From Candidatus Cloacimonadota bacterium (GTDB lineage: Bacteria; Cloacimonadota; Cloacimonadia; Cloacimonadales; Cloacimonadaceae): 64,000 nucleotides of DNA. The notes beneath the pieces were generated by a model. That model did not search any database. It was given only the letters and a program-made list of their open reading frames with translations, and was not told the DNA's origin. This document shows, in pieces, positions 16,056 through 25,399 of this stretch (positions within the stretch are counted from its first letter, which is position 1; every line of letters starts with the position of its first letter). The DNA lies in the NCBI GenBank assembly GCA_020532545.1, contig JAJBAW010000003.1:1-64000 (forward strand). Direction: 5' to 3'. The position numbers and the translations under genes were made by a program.

Positions 16056-19000
16056 CGGATTTCCTCCTTACCGGCCTTTGCATAGACGATTGTAGCCAGA
16101 AAGCCGCGATAGGCTGAATTGTTGTTTACTACGAAACGGAGGACGTTTCTACCCATAACGACGTTTTGTGCGGGGATAGGAATCTGGCCGGGATAGACCA
16201 TGAAGGGCTCAGCATCATAATCGAAGTCAACGCTTCCGATGCTGGTTCCATTCAGGTAAACGGTTACGGATTCCGGTGCGACAAGATTTATCATGCCTTC
16301 TCTGAATTCTGTATCCAAGACAAACTCTGTTTCAAATATCATATCTTTAACAGGCCCTTCAAGCTCGGAAGTCCAGATTGGGCGAGCTGTATTTTCGTCC
16401 ATGTCTTCAATGCTTTTCCAGGGGATGTTCCACTCGTTAGCCTGAGTGGCAGAAGAGCTGATCTCTTCTTTTGTATTGGGATCGATTTTGACGATCTTCC
16501 ATCCGGTGCCGCTGCGCAGAGTGGTAATCACGGGCGGGACATTTGCCTGAAGACGCTGAAGGCTGGTCAGGAGCTGGAGATTCATTGCCATTTGCATTTC
16601 GTTCGAACTGTCGTTGGTAAATTCAATCTCTACGCTGTTGTCGCCTTCGGTAAAGAGTTCTCCAGGGATCATGAAGCTGTATCTCGTGGTCATCGCTTTA
16701 CCGGCTTCCAGGCTGTCTATAGGCACCCAGGCCGATTTTACCAGGCTGCCATTGAGCGTGACTTGCATATCCAGGGGATACATCACCTGCAAGTAAGCAA
16801 AATCAGGGGCCATATCAGCATTTACCACACGGCTCACACGCAGGGTGTTGCCAGCAGGAATTGCTGCACTGCCCAGTTTCTGTCCTTGCGGACTCTGTTT
16901 AGTGGAGAAACTCAAGGTCTGTCCGGAAGGCTGTAGCACTTGCTGCCAATCCTTATTCAGGATGTAATCCTTCTTGCGGTATTCGGAGAGGAGTCCCCGG
17001 GTTTCCAAAGCATTACGGGCAGCCATGCTGTAGGCATTTTGATATCCGGCCAGATGATACTGGCGGAATATCTCATATTGCCAGGAGACTTCATTGTTCA
17101 GATAGAAGCCAGTCTGCTGGAAAGTAAATTGAGCGATCAGGTTTTCAAGAGCATCACCCTTGTATTCCTGTCTGTAGAACGCAGCTTCATTGGTATCACG
17201 GAAGTATCTTTCGAGCTGAACGCCTACCACCACTGCTCCGCGGGCATAAAGCCTGGCGATCAGGTCCATGGCGCGTGTTCTTCTGTCATTATCTATATAG
17301 AATCCGCTTTCATTGGATTCTTTTACCAAAGCCAGGACTTTGTTCACTTCTGCTGTGACGACGCCTTCGTATTTGGGGATTCTGCGTTCGCCGGCATTAA
17401 GGTGTCTGTCCCAGGTAGTAGCGGAATTCACCCTGATCTGCTGGGCTGGTGAACTGGTGAAGACATTGGATTTGTTCAGTGCATCCAGACGTTTGTCATA
17501 GGCTGTCACATAGGCTTTACCACGTTGGATGTTGTCGTATTCTTTCTGAACAGCAATGAACACTTCATGCACTTTCTGGTTTTCAAATTTCAGGCCTTCT
17601 TTTTTGTATCCAGCCTCTACTGTATTGTAGTTATCACGCACTTTAAAGGCTTCAGTCCAGTCTTCATTGAGGTATGCGCTATCAAAATCTCCCGCAATCT
17701 TCTGCAGCTGGGTATCTGCTACATATTGGTAATAAGTACTTTTATCAGGGCTGAGCTTCATAATTCTGCGAGCGAGCTCTGTGTACTCATCCATTTCTTT
17801 GCGATCCAGATGACCTTTGGCCATGTATTCCATATAAGGGATCACATTCTCATGCTGCGGATAAAGCTCAATAAAGCGGTTACGCAGTTCGTATTCCTTG
17901 CTGGTGTTTGAAGTCTTGGCATACATCAGAATGGCGTCAGCCAAGAGGGCAGAAGCTTTTACTTCGCCAGCATCAATTTTGGAGGTGCGGACTTCTTCAA
18001 AGAGACCCAGGTAACCTTCAGCGGCAGCGGCAGGATTGCTTGCTGCGAGACCGTTGGTCTTGGCCAATCTGAGCAGGAAGGTATAGTTGCTGGCCGGATA
18101 TTTATCGGTAAATTCCGTTTCAATGCTATCTGCCAATTTGGTGTTGTTCATCATATCAGGTTTGCCCGCTATGTCTATTGCTTGTTTGTAGCGCGCGTAG
18201 ATGGCATCGATATTGGTATCTGTCTTGGCTATTTCCATGAGGAGGTCTATCGCTTCTTGATAAGCGCGGGCATTGATATAAGCCTGCACAGCGGCGACGC
18301 GATGACCCAGGATATCGGCACTTTTGGAAGGATCAAGCTCTGCTGCCAGACGGAGCCGTTCAGTGGCCTCGGTGGTGTAATCTCCACCAGCGGCTGCACC
18401 TTCATAGCTAGTCTGAATCTGTACCAGGACATCTTGTTGGATGCTGGCTTTTTCACTGGCTGAAGTGGCCAGGGGAAGGGCTTTGCGGAGCCACTGTTCG
18501 CCTTCGCTATTCTGGCCCTGGGAAATGTTCATATTGGCCAGCTTGAGATAGGTCTCGTATTTGTCTGTATTAGAGAGCAGATCTTCTTTCTGAAGTGCAT
18601 CGGTGTACAACTGGATGGCTTCGGGGTATTTCTTCCTATCCATCTGGATGTCCGCTAAGAGCAGTTGGATGTTTAAGGCTTCACGCTGTCTTTCAGGAGT
18701 GCTGTAAGGTTCTTTATTTGAGACCAGAATAAAGCGGTCTGCGCTGGCTTTGAGGATGGCATATGCTGCGTCCCCGGAGCCGGCAGATCCTTCTGGTTGC
18801 TCTTCTGACGTTTCCGTCAAAGAGGCGTACACGTTTCTGGCATAGATCATCGCACGTTGCTCGAGATCAAAGTATTGAGCATTGGTGGGATGGCTATCAT
18901 TGTAGCTATAGATCTTATTGATAGCGCTTTTATAGTTTTCCACAGTCCGGCTTTGGTCTGCCAATACTATATAGTTATCTACCAATACGCTATCTGCAGT

Positions 19001-21874
19001 TGCGCTGAAGGCTGCGTAATTATCATTATGTACTTTGGCAAAGGCATCATAATCTTGCATATAAGCTTGGTACGCAGTCAGATTATCAAGGTTTACCTCG
19101 CGGGCAAAGTTGTTATACAGTCTGATTCTTCTTTGCTCATAGGCATTATCCACGATTTGCATCTGTTTAGTGATGTCACTGTTGCTGTTTGTCTTGTACC
19201 ATCTGGATTCGTGGTTATAATCCACGATGATCTTCTGATACATCTCTTGGGTAATCTCATCCAGGTCAGCACCTTCTCTGAGTTTCTGACCGGAATTGTG
19301 GTAAAGCACCAAGATTGAATCTTGCAGGATGGGGTTTATCAAAGCCATAGGAAAGCTCTGAATACGATAATTTAAGAAGTCAGCAGCCTGGACCGAGACA
19401 CCCATATCCAGCTTATGCTGGATTGCTTTGTCCACAACCTGACGAATGACGTCTTCGTTATTATAATCTTCAAAGACAACATCTACTGCTGCCACACCAC
19501 GGGAGAGCGTATTGAAGTTCGTTCCGTCCAGGGCAATAAGGCAATAGGCTATGTTATCGATGGCATCGGTTTTGTAGTCTTGTGCCAATTGCGGATCCGA
19601 GATCTTCCCGGAATCTGAAGCTATCAGGATTTCCAAAAAGTCGCTCATCGCCTGTTTCAGTTCGGTTTCATCAAAGCTGTTCAAGCGTACCCAGCCTCTC
19701 TGATAAAGCGCCTCATAATATAAGGGACTTTCAGGTCTGGCAACGATCTGATTAAACTGCTCAATAGCCATAGCATGGTATTGGGCAGGGGTAGAGGAAT
19801 CATCTGCAAAGCTGAAGTATAAGAGTCCCAAGCGATATACGGCTTCCTCATGCATTTTGGAATCTGGGTATTCACTTACGATCTCATTCAGAGCATCCAG
19901 GGTCTCGCGGAAATTCGCTTCGGAATAAAGGCTATTGGCGGGAGGCTCATCTGCTGATCTGGCTGTTGCCAGGAAATTGATCTTGTTTTGGTCGAGCTCC
20001 ACGCGTTTGAGATCACTGGTGATGAAGGCTACATTATATAAGGCCAGGTCTCGTTCCGGCAGATCAGCGTCCAGAGCAATAGCTCTGCGATAGCTGATGA
20101 GGGCCGGCCGAAGGTCTGCGGGATATGCATAATACTGCAATTCTCCCAGTTTATAGTACAGGTCTGCAGAACCTACGAGATTGCTGCCACCCGGCTGTTC
20201 AAAGGCATTAAAGCTGGGATTATCGGCAAGGAAGCCTTCGATGTCAGAGATCATGGCAAGCTGTTTCTGTCTGTAACTCTGTTGTGCAGCTAAGCGCTCA
20301 TCATCGGTAAGCGTGGCCTGGGTATCAAGGTATTCATTGTATTGAGCCATCAAATCACGATAACTGAGGTGCAGGCTGATGAAGTCTATATGGGAAAGGT
20401 AGCTGCCATAACCGCTGGTGATGTCTTGGATGCGACCATTTGCACCGCGAAGGTCGCTGACACTAGTTGAAACGTCGGCAAGGATTTTGTTTTCTTGCTC
20501 TTCACTAACCATGGTGCGGATTTCGGTGCGCACATAGTCGTCAATCTCATCCGTCAAGTGAGTGAGATCCTTACTGTCCTTCAGGAGCTCATCGTATTCA
20601 GCCAAAATAGCCAGCAACTGCTCTTGATCCGCCGCATTGGTGTACTGCAGGTCCGACATATACTTCGCTCTCACAAGCTCAGTTTCAGCTTTTTGCTGCA
20701 TGATCCAATTGCGTTCTTCATTCAAGCGCTGGGTTTGGTCAGTATATTCACCGCTGGCCAACAGGCCATCGATGTCATAAAGCATTTCTTCATAAATGGC
20801 GATGGTGCGATCGGTCTGGTAGATCCTATCCAAAAACAGGTCTGCAGTATATACCGCTTCGCCTCCAGCGCCTTCACTGCTCAGACGCAGGAAGTTTTGC
20901 TGCAAGAGATTGTCAAAATTCTGTAATACTCTATCATAATAGGCGATATTCGCTCTAACGCCTTTGATCATTTCTAAGGCAGGTCCGAGTTCATCGCGCA
21001 CTGTAAGGCTGGTATTGGAAAAGGCGGTGAGGGAATCCTTGAGCTCGTTCAGTTTTTTCATCTCATAGTCATGGGCCTCTACGATGGAATCCAAAAACAG
21101 CATGCCTTGCATTGAGGCAATTTCGCTATTGATCATCGTAAGGTCGGTCATAATCTGGTTTATACTAGAGATTAGAACTTTATATTCGCTGTCTGTGGGA
21201 TTTTCAAAATAGGAAGCCAAATTAAGGTTGTCCAAGCCTCGTAAAACCTGTTGTTTGGCCGGAAGCAGGGTGTTTAGCACCAGCTCTCGGTTCAAATTGT
21301 AGGTGTAAATCAGGTTCAGGACATCTTCATAGTTCCTGTTATCCGCGCTCAGATCAGAGTAAAGATAAAGGAAGGAAGGGAAGTACTCTCCGGTATTGTA
21401 ATATTCAAAAACTATATGTTTTAAAAAATCTCTTGCCGATTTGCGATCTCCAGACTCAAGCATATTGGCGAGTCTGTGATACAGGACAAGATTAAGCATC
21501 TTACGCGCATCTGCGTTGAGGCTGGTTCTGAGCAGCGAGTCAAATATAGGTATAGCCCTGTCGTCTTCGCCGATCCTGGCATACATGTGCCCCAAAAGGT
21601 AAGATATGTCGTCTTCCCCCATAGAGTTTATAATGCTGCTAAATAACTGTAATTGATTGTTCGCTTCCTGGGGATCCAGCTCGATAAGGGCAGGCAATTC
21701 GTCCACCAGAAATTCTTTTGCAGCTTCTCTGATTAGCCTCTTCTGGACGCGGATGTCTTCCTTATACTGCTCAATAACAAGTTGCTCTTCCGCACTAACG
21801 GCCTGGGCAACAAGGTTGGATATGCAAGTTATCGAAAAGACCACGAGCAAAACCAAAAATAAATACTTTTTCAT
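16052..21874 (-). CDS. Giant exported TPR-repeat protein
   Basis: Exported protein of 1,940 residues, likely periplasmic or attached to the outer membrane. The ATG at 21874 gives a Sec signal (MKKYLFLVLLVVFSITCISN); an in-frame ATG at 21937 lacks a ribosome site. Most of the protein is helical. Early parts (about 200-550) look like coiled coil; then tetratricopeptide-like units recur (MHEEAVYRLGLLYFSFADDS; YPEAIQLYTDALQKEDLL; KYETYLKLANMNISQGQNSE). The last 250 residues turn to beta sheet, with two similar sandwich-like stretches (FMIPGELFTEGDNSVEIEFT; IPAQNVVMGRNVLRFVVNNN). TPR proteins also accompany the Agl/Glt motor of Myxococcus, but I cannot show orthology. Probably a scaffold connecting the motor to the cell surface. 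Confidence 0.85.
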   Translation of the reverse strand: MKKYLFLVLLVVFSITCISNLVAQAVSAEEQLVIEQYKEDIRVQKRLIREAAKEFLVDELPALIELDPQEANNQLQLFSSIINSMGEDDISYLLGHMYARIGEDDRAIPIFDSLLRTSLNADARKMLNLVLYHRLANMLESGDRKSARDFLKHIVFEYYNTGEYFPSFLYLYSDLSADNRNYEDVLNLIYTYNLNRELVLNTLLPAKQQVLRGLDNLNLASYFENPTDSEYKVLISSINQIMTDLTMINSEIASMQGMLFLDSIVEAHDYEMKKLNELKDSLTAFSNTSLTVRDELGPALEMIKGVRANIAYYDRVLQNFDNLLQQNFLRLSSEGAGGEAVYTADLFLDRIYQTDRTIAIYEEMLYDIDGLLASGEYTDQTQRLNEERNWIMQQKAETELVRAKYMSDLQYTNAADQEQLLAILAEYDELLKDSKDLTHLTDEIDDYVRTEIRTMVSEEQENKILADVSTSVSDLRGANGRIQDITSGYGSYLSHIDFISLHLSYRDLMAQYNEYLDTQATLTDDERLAAQQSYRQKQLAMISDIEGFLADNPSFNAFEQPGGSNLVGSADLYYKLGELQYYAYPADLRPALISYRRAIALDADLPERDLALYNVAFITSDLKRVELDQNKINFLATARSADEPPANSLYSEANFRETLDALNEIVSEYPDSKMHEEAVYRLGLLYFSFADDSSTPAQYHAMAIEQFNQIVARPESPLYYEALYQRGWVRLNSFDETELKQAMSDFLEILIASDSGKISDPQLAQDYKTDAIDNIAYCLIALDGTNFNTLSRGVAAVDVVFEDYNNEDVIRQVVDKAIQHKLDMGVSVQAADFLNYRIQSFPMALINPILQDSILVLYHNSGQKLREGADLDEITQEMYQKIIVDYNHESRWYKTNSNSDITKQMQIVDNAYEQRRIRLYNNFAREVNLDNLTAYQAYMQDYDAFAKVHNDNYAAFSATADSVLVDNYIVLADQSRTVENYKSAINKIYSYNDSHPTNAQYFDLEQRAMIYARNVYASLTETSEEQPEGSAGSGDAAYAILKASADRFILVSNKEPYSTPERQREALNIQLLLADIQMDRKKYPEAIQLYTDALQKEDLLSNTDKYETYLKLANMNISQGQNSEGEQWLRKALPLATSASEKASIQQDVLVQIQTSYEGAAAGGDYTTEATERLRLAAELDPSKSADILGHRVAAVQAYINARAYQEAIDLLMEIAKTDTNIDAIYARYKQAIDIAGKPDMMNNTKLADSIETEFTDKYPASNYTFLLRLAKTNGLAASNPAAAAEGYLGLFEEVRTSKIDAGEVKASALLADAILMYAKTSNTSKEYELRNRFIELYPQHENVIPYMEYMAKGHLDRKEMDEYTELARRIMKLSPDKSTYYQYVADTQLQKIAGDFDSAYLNEDWTEAFKVRDNYNTVEAGYKKEGLKFENQKVHEVFIAVQKEYDNIQRGKAYVTAYDKRLDALNKSNVFTSSPAQQIRVNSATTWDRHLNAGERRIPKYEGVVTAEVNKVLALVKESNESGFYIDNDRRTRAMDLIARLYARGAVVVGVQLERYFRDTNEAAFYRQEYKGDALENLIAQFTFQQTGFYLNNEVSWQYEIFRQYHLAGYQNAYSMAARNALETRGLLSEYRKKDYILNKDWQQVLQPSGQTLSFSTKQSPQGQKLGSAAIPAGNTLRVSRVVNADMAPDFAYLQVMYPLDMQVTLNGSLVKSAWVPIDSLEAGKAMTTRYSFMIPGELFTEGDNSVEIEFTNDSSNEMQMAMNLQLLTSLQRLQANVPPVITTLRSGTGWKIVKIDPNTKEEISSSATQANEWNIPWKSIEDMDENTARPIWTSELEGPVKDMIFETEFVLDTEFREGMINLVAPESVTVYLNGTSIGSVDFDYDAEPFMVYPGQIPIPAQNVVMGRNVLRFVVNNNSAYRGFLATIVYAKAGKEEIR

Positions 21875-21943
21875 AACACCGCTCACTTTAGACTCTTTCT
21901 CTCTTGTATAATTAGTCACTATTTCATTTTTTTTCATTAGTAG

Positions 21944-21976
21944 GATGGCCAGGATGTCGTTGCATCCTGGCTCACT
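21944..21976 (-). promoter_or_regulatory. Hairpin in the leader of the TPR operon
   Basis: GCCAGGATG (21948-21956) pairs perfectly with CATCCTGGC (21963-21971), and the stem can be extended by AGTAG/CTACT. On the minus strand it is not followed by a T run. It sits between the outer-membrane protein gene and the TPR start, and may be a weak terminator or attenuator that sets the ratio between them. Confidence 0.45.
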
Positions 21977-22033
21977 ACTTTTATATAAAGGAAGGTATGA
22001 TTCTTAAACTTCACTATCTAAGATACTGCGATC

Positions 22034-23164
22034 TTAATTCTTCTTGCTTTTAAGCTGGTCGATCCAGATACGCAGATCATCAAGTGATTTCTGGGCTTTT
22101 TCGCGTTCAGTTCTAAGCGCACGCAACTCTTCCAAGAGGTCTCTTACGTCTGGAGAGAGCTGAGCTTGAGAAGCACTGGATCCGCTTCCGGTAAGGCCAG
22201 GGGTCTCGATAGTCGTGCTGGTGGAGCCTCCTGTAGGAGGTACTACCACGACTTGAGGTCCACTGGTATCGGTAGGTGGGATCATCACGCCATCTTCATC
22301 GGGACCTGTGCCCAAGTCAACAACGTAAGGATCGTCCATGTGGTGGTCTTTGGCATAGAGGCCGAGGTCTGGACGACGCTTTGTTTCTGCGTACTTATCC
22401 AGCAAATAAGAGATACCAAAGGCTACTCTGAGGTTGTCTTCATATCCGTTATCTTTGGCCAGGTCTTCTATGGCTTGCGCGCCCACTTTGAAGCCCCAGT
22501 TTTTCCAGCTGTATTTGATGCCGGAGTTAAATTCATGACCGTCAAATTCCACCTGAATCGCTAAATCGCGGAGAGGTGAAAGTTCGGCAGAGGTGAACAG
22601 GCCATTAAAGATACGGGAGCGGCCAACCTGACCGGTGAAGCGATGAGCACCAAAACCCAGATTAAACATAAAGGGCATACCAGCGATCACAGCCTGTTTG
22701 GAGGCTACAGCATAGGGAGAAAGCATCTCGTAAGCTGCTTTATCAGGATGATTGTAGAAATCATCTCCGGGTTCCAAATCTTCTATACTGGTCTTGGCCA
22801 ATGGGGACAGGATATTATCTACACCGACTGTTAATTGCGGGAGAAAGAGAGTCTCCTGCAGGATTTTTCCTTTTACATTCAAAAAATAAACCAAGGGCTC
22901 GTCTTCGATTTTGTCGCCGAGAAACAGGCCTAATTCGACTCTGTCCATAATGCCAACTCCAGCCATCAAATAAGGCGTGAAGCCATCGTACTGAACTGGT
23001 TTGGCAACGTCTCTGTAATATCCAACTAACATAAATTCGGCAGCCATATGTGGTAGCACATAGGCATCCGGGGTGCGTAGCATACCCAGAGTCTGGAATG
23101 GCGCAGCATCCAGCAATCCGAACATCGCTACAACAACGATTACACTTAAAATAACTTTTTTCAT
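22034..23164 (-). CDS. Outer-membrane protein with C-terminal coiled coil
   Basis: Probable outer-membrane beta-barrel, 376 residues. The ATG at 23164 has GGAGGG before it and gives a signal peptide (MKKVILSVIVVVAMFGLLDA). The middle has alternating beta strands (YLMAGVGIMDRVELGLFLGD; LRDLAIQVEFDGHEFNSGIK; WGFKVGAQAIEDLAKD). A Pro/Thr/Gly/Ser linker (about 290-335) leads to a C-terminal helical stretch (LLEELRALRTEREKAQKSL) likely to form a coiled coil in the periplasm. The open frame extends to 23308 but overlaps the divergent yraN. It is upstream of the TPR gene on the same strand, so it may be the outer-membrane partner of the ExbB/AgmX machine. No specific family recognised. Confidence 0.75.
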   Translation of the reverse strand: MKKVILSVIVVVAMFGLLDAAPFQTLGMLRTPDAYVLPHMAAEFMLVGYYRDVAKPVQYDGFTPYLMAGVGIMDRVELGLFLGDKIEDEPLVYFLNVKGKILQETLFLPQLTVGVDNILSPLAKTSIEDLEPGDDFYNHPDKAAYEMLSPYAVASKQAVIAGMPFMFNLGFGAHRFTGQVGRSRIFNGLFTSAELSPLRDLAIQVEFDGHEFNSGIKYSWKNWGFKVGAQAIEDLAKDNGYEDNLRVAFGISYLLDKYAETKRRPDLGLYAKDHHMDDPYVVDLGTGPDEDGVMIPPTDTSGPQVVVVPPTGGSTSTTIETPGLTGSGSSASQAQLSPDVRDLLEELRALRTEREKAQKSLDDLRIWIDQLKSKKN

Positions 23165-23210
23165 ACTTCCCTCCACCTTTCGGTGTGATTTTTCATAATT
23201 CATGATTCCA

Positions 23211-23238
23211 TTAATATCGTTGACAAATAATCCGTCAA
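23211..23238 (-). promoter_or_regulatory. Candidate promoter of the outer-membrane protein gene
   Basis: TTGACG (23233-23238) and TATTAA (23211-23216), 16 bases apart on the minus strand, would start transcription about 40 bases before the ATG at 23164. Confidence 0.4.
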
Positions 23239-23253
23239 GCTTTTTCTTGCGGC

Positions 23254-23640
23254 ATGGTTCAAATATCAAAACAAGATTTAGCCCGTATGGGAGAAAACGT
23301 TGCTGCAAGCTATCTGGTAACCGATGGCTATAGTGTCGTTTGCAGGAACTTCCGCGTCAAACAAGGCGAAATTGATCTGATTGTGGAAAAGAATCAACAG
23401 CTAATATTTGTTGAAGTAAAAACACGATCTTATCACTCTATAGTTAGCGCTCTGGCCAACGTGAATTATCGAAAACAGGTCCACATCACTAGAGTCGCAC
23501 TAGAATATTGTAGGCAGAATCCTCAATTTGACAACTACAATACTCGATTTGATGTCATAATAGTCCTTCGAGATAAGCGAAATGATAGCTTTAGTGTGAA
23601 ACACTTCAGTGATGCATTTCTTCCTGTACTAGGTGATTAG
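23254..23640 (+). CDS. yraN: YraN/UPF0102 family protein
   Basis: Small conserved protein of the UPF0102 family, with an endonuclease-like fold; its role in most bacteria is unknown. The 128 residues show the family pattern: GENVAASYLVTDGYSVVCRN at the start, then QGEIDLIVEKNQQLIFVEVK, which contains the D-ExK residues of the PD-(D/E)xK fold. Length is normal. It starts at 23254, divergent from the outer-membrane protein gene with about 90 bases between them. Confidence 0.9.
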   Translation: MVQISKQDLARMGENVAASYLVTDGYSVVCRNFRVKQGEIDLIVEKNQQLIFVEVKTRSYHSIVSALANVNYRKQVHITRVALEYCRQNPQFDNYNTRFDVIIVLRDKRNDSFSVKHFSDAFLPVLGD

Positions 23641-23962
23641 GATATCTGCTTGTCTATGAATATTTGGGCTAAAAATAATTTATTGCTTCTTTTGGGAAAA
23701 TGTGAAAGAGACTAATCACAAATCCTGGGTTTGAGCCGCAGCATTGAGTCAACCGCCAAATGATACCTTGACTCTTGCTTTATCGTTCACTGCGCTGTCA
23801 ACGGGCTTTTAACTCGAGTTGACTTGAATTCTCAAGTGAACTCGAGTCTAAACTTCGTTAGAGACAAGTCGATGGCACAGGCAAGGGCAGGGTGTTGCCT
23901 GGCTGGCAGACATATTGCTTCATGCCATTATAGCACAGAAGCTTGCAACTTCCCAATTTGGG
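23641..23962. other. Gene-free gap with a palindrome
   Basis: 322 bases between convergent genes. The only structure I see is palindrome copy B (23801-23870). The 63- and 111-codon frames starting here run into the DUF975 gene on the other strand and are shadows. Confidence 0.6.
23801..23870. repeat. CTCGAG palindrome family, copy B
   Basis: ACTCGAGTTGACTTGA faces TCAAGTGAACTCGAGT (one mismatch in 16) with almost no loop. It is followed by TTCGTTAGAGACAAGTC, like the ends of the other copies. This copy has the GTTCACTT type of inner arm instead of GATGACTC. Confidence 0.75.
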
Positions 23963-24544
23963 CTACGAAAGAGGGCTGGACTGCAACTGTTTCAGATCTG
24001 CATAGAAGACCGTGAGCGCTGTAGAGAAATAGGGCGTCACATAGATCAGTGCGATCCCGAAACTGAGCAAACACAGGATAAACCAGCCGATGAAGCTAAA
24101 CCACAGATCAAACAATCTCCATTTATGCCCATACATCATCCGCTTGCTGGCCTCCATGGCTTCCTGGGCGGAAAATTGGGGATTCTCTTCCATAATATAG
24201 AAGGTCATACTATAGGAGAAAGCTGCGATGATGCCGGGTATGATGAGTAACAAGCTCCAGAGAAAGACATATAGACTGATGAGCAATCCGGCAACAAAGC
24301 TGCGTGAAAAGTCCTCAAAACCAGAAAAGAGCATCTCAATGCCGATCTTTTCTTCATCCAATACCTTTAATAAGACTTTGGCCAAGCCCAAAGACAGCGG
24401 TCCAGAGAGCAGTAATGTTCCAATGACTACGACCGAATTCGCAAAAGACATCATGATGCCATACACAAACAGCACGAGAATCAGCATGCCCATCTGCGTG
24501 TTCATCAATCTACGGGCTTCGGCGCGCATCTGAAAGCTATTCAT
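23963..24544 (-). CDS. DUF975-family membrane protein
   Basis: Integral membrane protein, 193 residues, of the DUF975 family (unknown function). I see about five hydrophobic segments and the family signature LLIIPGIIAAFSYSMTFYIM followed by SAQEAMEASKRMMYGHKWRL and a final PYFSTALTVFYADL. The ATG at 24544 has AAGGG before it; a TTG at 24550 is possible but less likely. The start overlaps the end of the upstream membrane-protein gene by 8 bases, so the two are coupled. Confidence 0.8.
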   Translation of the reverse strand: MNSFQMRAEARRLMNTQMGMLILVLFVYGIMMSFANSVVVIGTLLLSGPLSLGLAKVLLKVLDEEKIGIEMLFSGFEDFSRSFVAGLLISLYVFLWSLLLIIPGIIAAFSYSMTFYIMEENPQFSAQEAMEASKRMMYGHKWRLFDLWFSFIGWFILCLLSFGIALIYVTPYFSTALTVFYADLKQLQSSPLS

Positions 24545-25181
24545 TTTCAACCCTTCTAAAAGCCTTGTTTATTTCCAGGGCTATATAAAGGAAGGCAAGA
24601 GCCAAGAATAAGGCAAAAGCGCCCATGGCTAGCGAGGGCAGGATGCCGTACATTGAAAACATGACGCCGGCTTCGTTTTGCATGAAAAATAGCAAAGCTC
24701 TGATGGCCGAATACATTTCAAAAGCCGAGGCTGCAAACCAGAATATGGCAAGAAACCAATACTCAAATTCCGGCAGCACAGGCACCTGGTATTCGGGATC
24801 CTTGAACTGGATGATGGCGCGGATGCCGTTTCCAACGTAGAGCATGGAGATGATCAAGGCAAAGGCTCCCCAGATCATGATGATAGTGGAAGACTGAATC
24901 TGATAAAATTTGGCATGAATCTGCAAATAGAAAATAGTCAAGGCGATGCCGATGACAACGCCGAGCAGATTCCACAAGCGGATTGTGCTGCGCTTTTTTA
25001 TTTTCGGAGATTCGGTAATCAGGAGATCGGACTCCGGCTCAAAATCATAGCCGCGGTGGGTCAGCTCCAGCATGATGGCGCTGTAAGCCTCGCTATCGGT
25101 TTCTGCTTGCTCAAAGAGCCTTTTGAGATCGTGATCCTCACAAGAGCTGTAATCTGGATATTGTTCTTCTTCGTAATTCAT
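24537..25181 (-). CDS. Four-helix membrane protein of unknown function
   Basis: Unrecognised 214-residue protein. The first 65 residues are acidic and soluble (NYEEEQYPDYSSCEDHDLKR), with a helix resembling an adaptor segment (LKRLFEQAETDSEAYSAIML). After a basic patch (KIKKRS) come four hydrophobic helices and a short charged end (NKAFRRVENE). The ATG at 25181 has AAGGA before it; the open frame extends by five codons to a TTG. Coupled by overlap with the DUF975 gene, so they may act together in the membrane. Confidence 0.7.
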   Translation of the reverse strand: MNYEEEQYPDYSSCEDHDLKRLFEQAETDSEAYSAIMLELTHRGYDFEPESDLLITESPKIKKRSTIRLWNLLGVVIGIALTIFYLQIHAKFYQIQSSTIIMIWGAFALIISMLYVGNGIRAIIQFKDPEYQVPVLPEFEYWFLAIFWFAASAFEMYSAIRALLFFMQNEAGVMFSMYGILPSLAMGAFALFLALAFLYIALEINKAFRRVENE

Positions 25182-25399
25182 ATGCCTATCCTTCAACTTA
25201 GTAGAGGCAAGATAATCGTTCTTGCAATGCTGTCAAGCAGAGACTTGAATTGCTTGATTTTTGTATGGGGTGATCACGGTATTTGTCAGAGAATATGCCC
25301 CAAAAAAGAACTGTGGAAATTGCAAGGTTTTGCGGAATTGTAGTTGACACATATCTGCTGTTTCAAATCATGAACTGCAAGATAACGATGGAGAAAAAG

